A DNA stretch of 64,000 nucleotides. Source: Toxonevra muliebris. Its lineage: Eukaryota > Arthropoda > Insecta > Diptera > Pallopteridae. The stretch covers positions 108,845,388-108,909,387 of the forward strand of contig OY829326.1 in NCBI GenBank assembly GCA_963691655.1, written 5' to 3'. Position 1 is the first letter of the stretch. Each line of letters begins with the position of its first letter. Positions 24,929 through 36,900 of this stretch are shown one piece after another. Under the pieces are notes generated by a model. The model did not search any database. It saw nothing but the letters and a program-made list of their open reading frames with translations, and was not told the DNA's origin. Made by a program: the position numbers and the translations under genes.

Positions 24929-26461
24929 ATGAATTTGTGTAAAGAAATTACAGTGAGTATTAAACATATTACCTGCTGTTAAGTGTCCTTAGTATGAATA
25001 AATCTTTTTGTTTTTATGTTTTTGTTAAAGCTGCTACTAACAGTATTATTATTGATATACATTGAGTATGGTGCAAGTAAACCAACATTTGGCAATGAAT
25101 ATGTACACATTAAAGTACATGTACCGAAGGAAGTTACAGTGCAACATGATAATGTAGATGAAACATCATTTCATCACTCACCTCCACCAGCACATAAAAT
25201 TATACATCATTATCATCGACGTGGAAGAAGACCATCATCGAAAAAAGTTGAATCAAGTAAACATAATCATCACCACGATCATCATCATGATCACCATGAT
25301 CATTACCAGCATCGCGATCATCATCACGACAGTGCACCTGATGCTTTTTTAGGTAACATTATACTTTCAGAATTGAAGACTTCTATTAATAGCGATCATT
25401 TGGAATATTTGCATCATGCTGATGATATAACTAATCACTTAGCAAGACCTAAGATCAAGTATGTGCCCAAGAAAAAAGTTAATACTTACACGATTATTGA
25501 AGAAACAAAGAAAATACCAAAGAAAATTGAACCACAAATTGAAACAGTGAAAATTATTGAAACAAAAGTGCCACCAAAACGAATTGAAACTTATAAAATA
25601 ATCGAATCAAAAGAACCAACATATAAACCAAGAGAAAATACAGAAACTATAAAAGTGGTGAATAGTGTAGCAGAGGATCATCGTGATCATCACAGTCATT
25701 ATGAAAGAAGAAAACCACAAATAGAAACTGTAAAGATAATTGAATCGAAAATTCCAGAACATGATCATGGTCATAGTTATCATAATCATGGCCATAGTTA
25801 TCATGATCATGATCACGATCATGATCATTACAATTATAAACCCAGACCGAGACCCTTAGACGAGTATGAGGAACATAATGGAGATGGTGGTAGTAGTAGC
25901 TATTATCCAAAAAAATCATCGAGTTATTATAATCGGCAACATTATGACGGTGATGATTATAATAGTGGTGCTGATGAAAGACCTAAACATAAATATCAAC
26001 ATCATCAGTATACACATTATAATGATGATAGAGGCTATCAGCAATCTGGCGCCACATTTAGTCATAACAAAAATTATGAAAGCTATGGACCACCAGCACC
26101 TTCGAAAGTAAGAGATCATCACCATGGTCAAGACTCATCATATAATAGTTATTTACCACCTAGCGAAAATGATCATCATATACCTGTTGATAGTTATTTA
26201 CCACCTAGAGAAAATGATCATTTACCAATTGATAGTTATTTACCACAAAATAGTTATAATTTTAATTCAAATGTTAAACAGAATACTTTATATGATGATG
26301 AAGTATTTGGTGGACATGGCGATGGCAGTGGCAATATTAGTGATGCAGTTGATTGGCCACACTCGGAACGTGAAAGTTACACAGGTATTGATAGTTATAC
26401 AGCAAAACATGTACAAGGAGTTGGTAGTGGTGTTTACAAATATCCCTCTCCATATCCATAA
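24929..26461 (+). CDS. Secreted histidine-rich repeat protein
   Basis: Proposed exons are 24929-24952 (8 codons, donor ACA|GTGAGT) and 25031-26461 (acceptor TTAAAG), giving 484 aa. The splice is favoured because it yields a clean signal peptide, MNLCKEIT followed by LLLTVLLLIYIEYGA. An alternative is the unspliced ATG at 25016, which also gives a hydrophobic start. The mature part has a histidine/aspartate run (HHHDHHHDHHDH, about residues 88-110), repeats of ETVKIIE(S/T)K with proline and lysine (about 170-250), a second H/D run (about 250-275), a tyrosine/serine-rich region, and three SYLPP.ENDH-type repeats near 390-425. It has no cysteine after the signal. It could bind metal or form extracellular matrix or cuticle; no family is recognised with certainty. 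Its place between tan and the Gr pair matches CG15370 in Drosophila by position only. Confidence 0.8.
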
Positions 26462-27087
26462 CTCGAGGAAAAAACGATGAACTTTATTAATAGTCATAGT
26501 ATTTAAGAGTCTTGTACGAATATTTATTTATTTTTATGAAATAGGTTTAAAACATTTTACAAGTGAATAATTAAATGAATTATTGAAAGAATTATGTGTT
26601 GTTTATTAAATATGCGTGAAATCTGCAGCGGAGAATATAGTTAAGTGGACAGTAAGTAAATTGATTGATTGGACAACTCTTTATGCAATTAAATAAGAAT
26701 ATACATAAGTCGCTCCTCGCTCCATCCATCGCTCCGAACTGGAAAATAAACTTTCGTTCCGAATGGGAAAAAATACTGAAAATTATTTCTTTTATTTTTG
26801 GTGCCGGTTTGGATTGAAGACCTCGTACATACTATAAATAATCAAATTATAATTGTATTTTACAGTTGTACCATTAAAAAACAAGAACAGCACATCAACA
26901 GTTTCTTAAATGTCATGCCTACCTATTACATTCGTGCATACTGCTAAATATTGTGGCGTCATTCGCATTTTTTAGGTTTCTCTCTGCTATTATGTAAAGC
27001 GATTTTTGTGTTTTGTTTTACAATTTTCTTTGGCGAACTCAAGCAAATGTTAAACATTATATATTGTAGTGTACACAGTCAAGAAAC
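26462..27087. other. 3' region between convergent genes
   Basis: This holds the 3' ends of the histidine-rich gene (plus) and the first Gr gene (minus). No further gene is seen. Confidence 0.4.
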
Positions 27088-30000
27088 TTAGATAGTTTTG
27101 AACTTAGGCATGAATTGTATGAAGAATATCATATATGTGGTTACTGAACCCATAATCTATAATTAAAATGGAAAAAAACAATATCAGATTTTGTTGTTTT
27201 AATTTTGCAAGCAATTGTAATTAATCAAAGAGAACATAGAACCGTAGTGAAGTAAAGTTAATTAAGAAATTAATATTTTTATTAACGTTTGCCGAATTAC
27301 TTTGTTATACCAATATAATGTTGGCACAGTGTTAAGTTGGTATGATGTTTGTTGTATCATAATGATAAATTTTGGTCTTAAAAGGAAATGAGAACAAATT
27401 CTAAATCCACAAACTAACAATTTCAAATCAAATTAAAAAATCTTAATTAACATTCCCACCAGGGATGCCAACTAATTTTTTCTTTCTCCCCGATAGCTCT
27501 CGCGAAATTCCGCGATTTTCGACCAAATTCCCCGCACCGGTATAATTTCATATTATTACAGTACGATACGCACTTTTCATATAAACATTTTATATAAACG
27601 AAAAATACCCTTTACGTAGGCTTAGAGTTACTCTCGATCAGAGTTATTTTAAGGGGCCCTGCACTTTCTTAGTTAAAAGTTTTTTATCAATTTTTTTTGG
27701 ATTGATAAATTGATAAACAAAAATTTTCTGACATCTATTTAAAGACTTCAAGTACAAGAAAAAATTGTGTATTAATTAAAAATAAATTTTGTAAAGGGTT
27801 TTTTTGCAGTTTCATGGAACCCGTTTTGAAAATCGTTAAACGCAATGGCGTGCGTGATTGCGGGTCGCTTGAACATCTAAAAAAAATACCATTAGAAAAA
27901 TTATAACTGCACTTTCAGGACATACTAAGATTATTTTGTTTGACCAACAATTCTCAAAATGGCAGACCGCAAAAATTAATTTTCTCAAAAATTTGACTTT
28001 TTTCGTAAAAACAAAGTTCCAAATTGAGGAAAAAATTAACCAAACTTATATCCTGGGGCCATTGTTGTGTAGAAGAACATATTTAAATTTCAGTTATCGT
28101 GCACGCCAATGGCAAAAACCTTCTTTTAAAAAAAACTGGTTTAAAGTTTTGACCATCGGTTTTAAACATATAAAATATACTACTTCTTTATAATAGCTGA
28201 CCATAATTTGCAAGTTTATAGGTTACAGTCACCAAAAACTAATAGTTATTAATTAGAAGGTGCTGAACAAAGGCACAGCTAAGCCTTTCTGGAAGCAGAA
28301 GCACTGCGCGATCGCGTTGAACTGTTTGAACACTAAACGTAAACAGTGTTGCATAAAGCAATGTTTATATGGTGTGGGTTGCGAATGTGCCAGAATTGTA
28401 TTTAGGAATATAAAATTTGGCAAAAAATATTCTACATACTGTTTGGGGTATTTTTATATTGAAAGCTGACCGTTTTCAAATTCCCCACAAAAAACAGCTC
28501 ATTCCCCGATTCCCCGCACTAAGTAAAATTCCCCGCAAATCGGGGAATTCCCCGCAAGTTGACATCGCTGATTCCCACCCCAATTTCTCTATTCTGTGTG
28601 TGACGTTGTCATCGTCTGGGGAATGTTACACTCAGCAGGTACATATGATTATGAAACTTACATCTCTGGCCATATTACAGTTTAAAACGAAAACACCACA
28701 AGCTTCTATAACGATTTGTTGATGCATTAATTGTAGTGAGAAATTTTCAATCTGAAATTACAGAAATCCAGAAAAAAATAAAAAATTTTCTAATAAGTAC
28801 TTGAGTTGCAATCTTACACGCGATGAAATTTTTAAATTTTCAATGTCGTGACGCAATTTATGTATATTATGTGCCAGATATTTCCCCTGTAAAGATAACA
28901 AGTTAGGTGTTTTCGAGATTAGCTGCATTTTATTCGCTACTTGCTTCTAGTTATATATAACTAGCAGCGATAATTGTATAAGAAAACTAAAACAAAGAGG
29001 CATAGATAACACGTATAATTATAGTTGTTATGTATACTTAACAAGTAAGTAGTTTAGCTACATCAAATTCAATTGTGTGAATAGAAAATAGTTAAATGCA
29101 TCGTTAAATATACTTATAAAGAGTAAAAACTAAAAAACAATGCCCACGATTGATCGCAATAACTGGTATGTTTCATCTCTAGCTGCTGAGCAGTTTCATT
29201 GTGAATAACAATATAACAAAGAAGAGTCTTAACAACTTGATCGTTTTATTCACACATGTTAAACTAGCTGGCGAATAAAACACAGCTATTATTAATTATT
29301 AATTTAAATTTACCGAACGCATGCAATTCCTTGATGTGGTCAATAGCAAAAATATTATAGACGCTGGTGGTAGTATTAAGAAATATTCTGAAAGCAAATA
29401 TTGATTAAAATTCATTTATTTATATTGTGGTTTATAAATTTTAGGATTTTTCATTCCTTAAAGTGGAAAATGTAAAAAAACTTTGAGTAGTGTTCATTTT
29501 ATGACCCCTGTTCAGTGCAGTGTATAAAATCATATTTTGAATTCTTTTGAAACTTACCAAAAATATTCTCTTTATTATAGATCACCCAATAGGACCAATA
29601 ACATCCCAACAATATGTTTATATAGGCCTTAATGTAATTAACGTAAATTGAAAATGCAGTACATTTCTTCAATAGCTCAGTCATTTCGAAAATTTCCTGA
29701 TAGTTTTCCATTAAACATTTTAGTTCGGCACAAATATCTTCTTCGTAATGTTCAATAGCAGATTTTGCGCTTTTTGTCTTTATTTCCTGTAATTTACGAC
29801 TAAACGCTACCAATTGAGTTATTTTACCATTTAATTTCTCCACTTCGATACGTACTAACTCCAAGAATAAAATAAATTCTAAACTACGAAAATAGCAAAC
29901 CACAGCACTAGGCATATCCTGAATAAAAAATTTCAACCATGTTCTCTTATGTTGTATTTGAAGAATATAGGTGTATTCCACCGTTATTAGTAAGACAATG

Positions 30001-30488
30001 AAAGCACTTGCATTCGCAATGAACCGACGATAGATGAATGCATCCTGTTTCAAATTGAGAGTGGCCCAAGTGCGATGTATTTTCATATGGATTTCAAGAA
30101 AATCTTTTGTACACTGACGTTTGCATAGTGCCTCGGTGAGCGAGGTGATATGTGCAAATGTCCCAGCAGTGAGTTTTAGGGCACTAGTAAATGTTCCCAA
30201 CCGGTCTTGGTGTAATACGACAGTAATACCAGTGATCGCATTCCAAATATACGCGAATAAAAAAGCAAAAATGTGAAAGTATTGCCAAGTTAAACGAAGA
30301 TATTTATACATGATCTTGTTCTGCTGCTGTTGATGGCGGGAGTGGTCTCTATCACTATCATTAGCATCCTCCATTAAAGACATCGAGATTGGACACAAGC
30401 CAAGCACTTGCAGAAAACGTAAATGCAAAAGCAGAAATTTACTTAATTTCACAGGTTTTTGCTCTTTATTATTGTTGGATTTTTCCAT
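27088..30488 (-). CDS. Gustatory receptor, 410 aa, five exons (Gr8a-like)
   Basis: Exons on the minus strand: 30488-29558, 29387-29314, 28886-28818, 28751-28662 and 27156-27088. Every border is AG/GT, phases join, and the stop is TAA. The long first exon encodes several hydrophobic segments; the last exons carry the insect chemoreceptor signature: ENFSLQLMHQ in exon 4 and GSVTTYMIFFIQF (TY at 395-396) in exon 5. Lengths of exons 2-5 equal those of the plus-strand Gr gene. Family members are seven-helix ligand-gated cation channels in taste neuron membranes, with a cytoplasmic N-terminus. Intron 4 carries a 1.1-kb hAT insertion, but the coding parts are intact. Adjacency to tan suggests Gr8a; this rests on remembered gene order. 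Confidence 0.85.
27460..28570. mobile_element. Non-autonomous hAT element in Gr intron 4
   Basis: The 8-nt duplication ATTCCCAC flanks it (27452-27459 and 28571-28578). The ends are CAGGGATGCCAAC and, reversed, CAGCGATGTCAAC. Subterminal clusters of ATTCCCCGC / GCGGGGAAT are dense at the right end (28480-28555) and sparser at the left (27485-27540). There is no transposase frame. It sits wholly within the intron between exons 4 and 5. Confidence 0.85.
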
Positions 30489-31059
30489 TATTCTGTAATA
30501 TGTTTGTGCTGCTGCAGTTTCTTTGCGGGAGTAAACTTTTTTTTATATAAAAATGTATGCACCGCTAGATGTAGATACTTGCACAATAATCAATTGTGTC
30601 TGGTCTGCATAAATAAGCTTTTTTTTACATACAGTCAGACAGACATATAGACAGATATTTGCATATTGCGCACCTGAAGCATATTTCGTTTTTTTCTTTA
30701 TGCAGGTTTATTTTTTTTATTTTTAATTTAATTTCATTTATTTAATTTACCTAAGTAAACTTTTAAGATGTTAATCATTTCTTTCTCATGAAGCTGATTA
30801 ATTGCTATATCGTTTGGGCAACAGGAGCGGTCGTGAGTTATTTATGCTGATTATGTTACTCGAATTCCATACACAAATCGTGCAAAATAAAGTTGTACAG
30901 CATTGGTTAATTTGTTTTCTACTTATATTTTTTCTGGTTTAGTGAATTTAAATTCTTTTTTAAATGAGTGAAACATTTAGCGGCATTCTCCTTTGTTATT
31001 ACAGTTATTACAGAAAAATTGTACATTAGCTCATTTGTACTGAAGAGTGTTAATGAAGT

Positions 31060-31776
31060 GGGTTAGACTAGTCCCACATAATTTGTTGCTACTTTAGTTT
31101 GCTAAATGCTTCGATAAACAACCTGGTCAATTTTAACACCCTCTTCAACGAATATTAGAGGGGTTCTGGCATTAGCGGAAACTCCAGCCCATACCATAAC
31201 GGAAGCTGGCTTTTGATCTCGGCCAACAGTCCTATTTTGTTGCGATGATGATGTTAGCCACATTCGGTCATTTAGCGCATTGAAATGTTGTTCAACCGTG
31301 AAAATTTTTTCATCTGTAAACAAGATATTTTCAACATTTTTTAACACGGAGGAGCGTAGCAACGCCTTGCATCTTTGCAGTCACAAATCTTTCTTTTTTT
31401 GTGTCAGATCTTGAGCTTTTCGGAGCTTGTACGGCTTAAGATTAAGCTTTGATTTTGCAATGATTCGCACTGTTTCACGGTTTACTCCCACTTCCTTAGC
31501 GATTTTTCTCATTGAGCGCCTTGGATTTCGCTTGATTCATTTACGAATTTTTTCTGTTAAACCAGTAGTGGCAACTGTTGAAATTTTTCCCCGGTCTCTA
31601 TCTCCAAAACCCCCAGTTTCATTATATCGGATAATAGCTCGGTCTATCGTACGACTTGACAAATTTAAAGCCTTTGCAATTTGTCGGCTACTATAATTTG
31701 CCAAATGAAATTTCATAATTTCACGACGAATATTTTCCTTGTCCATTTTTATGGAAACTTCAAAATGGAATAACAA
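31060..31776 (-). pseudogene. Tc1/mariner transposase remnant
   Basis: Two frame-matched pieces (31776-31537 and 31362-31102) plus the stretch between them read as a Tc1/mariner transposase. There is a helix-turn-helix region (SSRQIAKALNLSSRTIDRAI), a second one (RKIAKEVGVNRETVRII), then the first catalytic region with FTDEKIFTVEQ and a VMVWAGVS block. Stop codons interrupt the frame, including one right after TEKIRK, and the C-terminal part with the last acidic residues is missing. It is inactive and no terminal repeats were found. Confidence 0.75.
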
Positions 31777-32215
31777 AAATTCAAATGAAATTAAAAGCTA
31801 AGCCAATGATGAATGAATTTGCTTTTTAAATTAAAGTAACGGTAAATGGCAAAGCTTGCTGCAGAGTATTAAACTTGCGTCACTTTACAATTGTCACCCT
31901 GTCATATGAAATTTTTTAATATTAAGTTGTTGACGGATTATGATAAAGCATGCTTACTTTCTGAAAAGTTACGAATCTGAAAACATTAGTCCAAATCAGG
32001 GACGTGAGTCACACAAATTTCGTTGTATGGCTCGGTTAAGCGGTACACGATCTCTACGAACCACTGGTTTGGTTGAAAACCCGATTTTCCCACACTTTCG
32101 AACCTTCAGAATTTTCATTGATATAAAATTTTTTAAAGTGCCACTTATATGGTTATTGCCTGATATTCACAATTTTCATAAAATGCATTCTAAAGAATAT
32201 TGGATTTAGATGAAC

Positions 32216-32786
32216 GAGTTAGCAAAACAGGGCTCGCAGCTTACAGATATATCACCTTCCTGAACAATTGGTGTCCCTCTTACGTCTATTAAATTAACCA
32301 TGAAGCAAAAAGATCCTGGGTAGCGGAGCATACCTGTGGTATTACCAGGCTAACATGGACCACTATGGGCAACAGACGAACTAGATAGCAACTCAACCTT
32401 AGCAGAAACTCCATCAGCATAACGACTTCGGTGCTCACGGGACACTGCATAATGGGGAGACATGCTGCACGAATAGGACTGCCATTCAATGACTTCTGTC
32501 GGGGTTGCGGCTCTGAGGAGGAGGAAGAAACAGTCCTCCATTTCATGTGCGAATGCCCATCCCTGGCCAGAAGAAGACTAAAACTCCTGGGCTCACCTTT
32601 CTTCACTAGTCTGTCCGAGCTATCATCCGTAAATATTAAGGACATAGCCAGATTCATTATGGAATCCTCATGGTTCTCCAATCCGTAAATGGGGGAGTCG
32701 CGCCGTACTGTGGTATCACAATGAGCCTAAATGTGCTTAAGTGTGCTTTCAAACAGAAGGCTGCCACTCCAACCTAACCTAACCTA
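32216..32786 (+). mobile_element. LINE 3' end (jockey/R1-type), longest copy
   Basis: The frame 32431-32688 gives the C-terminal zinc-knuckle-like end of a non-LTR reverse transcriptase (CRGCG..EEEE..LHFMCECPSLARRRLKLLG). The 3' UTR shares CGCCGTACTGTGGTATCAC with copies at 18531 and 61054 and ends CCAACCTAACCTAACCT. It is 5'-truncated. Confidence 0.7.
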
Positions 32787-32854
32787 GATGAACTTGCTTC
32801 AGAACTGGTTATGATTGCTCAAGTAGGTAAGTGCGTGCAGAGAGGTGGTCATTG

Positions 32855-33445
32855 CTAGATCGATTACATTATACATCACTATTTTTGGCCCATTTCTAAA
32901 GTGGATGAGTTTCAATAGTTTTTTTGACCGCTGAATCCGAATATGCCATCAGTTTTGTCTCAACTCAAACTCAGGTTTTCGAAATATGGCCAATTTTTCG
33001 ACTTTTCCGTCATAGATCGCCATTTTTATCAAAGTTTTCATTTTTTCGAGTCGAAAGCTAGAGTATCTATATTTTTTCTAAAAAACGACTGAATTACATT
33101 TAATTTAAATATAAAAATATTTCTCTATTTTATTCTTGTCAAAAGTTATAGAGATTCAAAGTTGTAATGTTGACAAAAATAAAAAACGCACTCAATTATG
33201 GCAAATAAAATTTAATAAATAGATAATTAGTAAAAAATGGTCAAAATTAAAAGTAATTCAGTCGCCTTTTAGAAAAAATATATAGTTCTAACATTCGTTT
33301 CGAAAAAATGAAAATTTAAATGAAAATGGCGACCCCTGTTCGAAATATCGAAGAATTGGCCATATCTCGAAAACCTGAGTTGCTTCGATAAAAAAGATTC
33401 AGATTCAGTGGCCCAAAAATCATTATGGACGATCCAATGTGGAGA
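32855..33445. repeat. Foldback repeat between the Gr genes
   Basis: Arms of about 150-180 nt are inverted copies. Examples are CTCAGGTTTTCGAAATATGG on the left against CCATATCTCGAAAACCTGAG on the right, and 'tttttggccc' against 'gggcc..aaaa' further out. The interior is AT-rich. Indels between arms show age. Confidence 0.55.
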
Positions 33446-33930
33446 TGAGCGTTGCAATTTTTTTCATTTCGATGTGTAGTGTTATAGTATATGCCCATAC
33501 CTAAGACGTCCGATGGTTCGGTTCGATTCACTATTAAAATTGGTCTGCTTCCAATCCGGTTTCCATACCTGCTCCAAATATTAAAATATTTTTTGTGTCT
33601 CATGTAAATTTTGAAAAATTCGCTTTAGGGCTTTAGTAAATAAAGTTAGTGATACTTTCATTAAAATATCGATATGGATAAGAGTCCTTTTCCCGAAGAT
33701 CTTAGCTAAGAATCAGTTCATTTCCGATTCAATCAGTTCTACGCCCATTCTAGCCTCAATATTCTTTATTTCGAGTAACTAATGCACTTTCCTTTTGGAT
33801 TGGTTTTGAGTTCGCTACTGTTTTCAATTTTATCAAATTAATTTCATGTGCAATCAAATATTTCTTACATTGCTTTTAAATTTTCATACGTGTACTTTAG
33901 TATTGCAACACAATTTAGTAATATAACAGA

Positions 33931-36900
33931 ATGCATTCGAACATGTCACCGATAGTTGGCAATCACATTAAACTTTTTCAATTGCTCGGTTTTTTCAATA
34001 TCTCATTAAGCTCAAATCCAAAACGAAAACGTTTAACTGAACGTTTTCTAAGGGCTTGGTCTACGCTCCTCCTGTTGCTGTTCATCACATTGACAGCAAA
34101 TACATTCACTAGCACGGAACCGTTTCTCTTCGCCGATGACGCATTTGGTTACTTCAATGACTCATTAAAAGTCGTGTTGGCACAGTTGACTATACTCACA
34201 ATTTATTTGGAAACAATATGGCAGCGTGAACAATTGCGTATATTTTGGAACATATACGCCAAGTTACATTCCGAATGTCCTAAGGAAAAGCAAAATTGGC
34301 GCACTCAATTATGTCAACATATTCGTTTCTTGAGCATCTTTTATGCCATAGTTATTACGGAGTTCATATTTGAAATGCTTTTTATATTTCAAACAAATAT
34401 GACGTATCATTTGATATTATTCTGGTCAATGTTTACACCATACGTTTATGCGGTACACTTTCGTAATATGCAGTTTATTTTCCATATGGAAATCTTACGT
34501 CTGGAATTAGTTAAATTGGAAAAGGATTTAGAGCTGCTGGTGGATTATATGAGATTTGCGAAACGTGTGACGGTGTTTGATGGATTTGAAGAGTTTATGC
34601 GTCGTAAAGTAGTGGAAAAGCAAAAAATCTATAGTTGTATTTACGAAATGGTGGATAATTTTCAAAAGGCATTCGGCTTATCGATGATTGTGGTGTTATT
34701 AATGATATATGTACGTTTGTTGGTGGATGCGTATTTCACGTATTATACTAATTATCGTGGAACGTTTGGTATGGGTAAGATTTCTCAATTTTAGTTCCAA
34801 TTTAATTTAAATTTAATTTTCTTGAAAGGTGAAAAGTTTGAAATAGAATTGATAGAAATAGTTTAAGAATCTATAGTTGAAAATAATGAAAATGGACTAA
34901 CAAAAAGAAATGTACACATCTCTCAAATTTTCGATGACACACGTGAGTCTAGCTAGACCTTTTTAACATAAAGATAATTATAAGGACGTTTTGGTCTGTA
35001 CATAACATTTGTCACACATGAGTCTGGCCAGACCTACATACATTTCAGAGCTTTTATATGGAAATATTGTGATTTTGGGCATGCATTCGGACACATTTTT
35101 ACGCCTTGCAGGTAGGGAAATGGTATCGGTACTCGATACTTTGAGTACTCAATACTTTTATCCTGATACCCGATACTTTTGTACTCGATACTTTTATTAT
35201 GAGTACTTCTAATCATTGAGTATATTGATGCTGGTATCGAAATTCGATACTTTTCAAAATTTCCTGTACAAAAATTACTACTAAAAAATTAAAATGCAAA
35301 TGCAATCAAAATTAAACAGTACGACTTGTACTTTTTTGAATATATGTATAATCAGATGATGCTAATTTATTTTTAGAAACTCATATTACAAATCGTTACC
35401 TTTTTTCTTCAACCACGTATCTCCATTTTGGGCGAAATTGAGTTTTTTTTGCTTACATTGTATAAAATCACCTAAGAATTCTCAGCGAGTTTGAATGAAA
35501 AAAGAAATTTTAGAGCCAGTTCTTCAACCTAGTATCTCCGCTTGAACACGAAAGTTGCTTTCCAAACCTTTAGGTTTTTCCGTTTTCTGCCGAAATTGTA
35601 CTTTTCGAGATACGTGCTTGAAGAATGGAGACAGCGAAATTGTTGAACAGAGGATCGGTCGGTTGAACAGAGGCTGTGCCACTTTTGTGCTTAGGGTACG
35701 ATATCTATCTATATTAAATAAATATCTACATTTTTTATATACACAGGTACATATATGTATTCATTATTTATTTATGTACTTATGTATATATTTCAAAAAA
35801 TTGTAAAAATCAAAAATTTACACATAATTCGCAAATTTTATAAGCGCATTTGATGAATTTTTTTTACATTAAGTATCGAAACCCGATACTTTAGGTATCG
35901 CGTATAATTATGTCGATACTTTTGAGTACTTTTCGGCCGATACTTCAAATGAGTATAGTATCGATACTTTTTCCCCGATACCATTTCCCTACTTGCAGGC
36001 GAAAATTGTTTAATTTTTTTTCTCAGTGATTCTCACATACAGCGACGGTCAATGCAATAGCAGTGATGGATGAAAAATATTTCATATCACGCAAACAATA
36101 TTTTTAGTAGTATATTTATATTTAAACAATTTTTAAATATGAATACCGCCTCAAGTCTTTTATAATTGTAACAAAAAAAGTTTGTACGTTTGAGGGTTTA
36201 CAAAAATTAAAAAAAATTTAATTTAAAATTTGTTTTTCCAAATAATCAGTTTTCTATTTTTTATGTATGCACTATCTTCTTATAATTTTATTGAAAGCAA
36301 AATATTATGTCTGATAAGATATCTAATATTCGGTACTCACTATAAAAAATGTGTGGTTCTTAAAAAAAAAAAACAAGAAATTATAACATCCACTTACTAT
36401 TGAAGTTAAGCGTTTGTTATACAATTTCCATCAAATTATTTCTGTACGCGGGATCTGTAAAATTAATAGAATTTTGTTTGTATGTTATTAATTACCCCTT
36501 ATTTTTATTGCTTACTATATTGCACCCGATTAAAAGTAATCACCAAACAATTAACCTCGATCATTCCTGAGTTTTTCAATACTTTTTAAATAATTGAAAA
36601 ATTTTATTTTATGTTTTTAAACCTGTTTTGACATATCAGATAGCTTACTTATAAATTTTGTAAGTTTATCGTTTGTGTACTTTTTCAGATTATTCTTTTT
36701 TTAAGAGAGCGCTTTTCTTAAGCTAGTTACTAGTAAAATACGCGAACAGGTCTTTTGTAATTAAAAAAGAAAATAAATATTTTTTTTCTTATATGTATAT
36801 ACTTACCCATAAAAAATAATGAAAATATGCAGTTTTTTAAAGCAATTCGTTGGTATGGGGTGCCACGCCCCTTTTTCCTGAAGTCTGTAAATGGTTTCGG

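Larger units (their letters stand above)
30489..33930. other. Shared upstream region of the two Gr genes
   Basis: This 3.4-kb divergent intergenic region should contain both promoters. It is largely occupied by a Tc1/mariner remnant (31060-31776), a LINE tail (32216-32786) and an inverted repeat (32855-33445). No further gene is supported. Confidence 0.5.

Noticed and set aside
25607..26131. Frames antisense and out of phase to the histidine-rich gene
   Set aside because: They are mirror products of CAT/GAT-rich codons (Met/Ile/His runs), not independent genes.
27936..28722. Coding frames inside Gr intron 4
   Set aside because: They lie mainly within the non-autonomous hAT element, in low-complexity sequence, with no family resemblance; the last one overruns its right end antisense to Gr exon 4.
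29499..29557. The open frame continuing past the Gr first exon
   Set aside because: A GTAAGT donor at 29557 and four downstream exons with Gr signatures show that this tail is intron.
34775..34794. 287-aa reading of the plus-strand Gr gene ending at 34794
   Set aside because: The last residues lie after a G|GTAAGA donor; the real C-terminus is in exons at 37896-38400.
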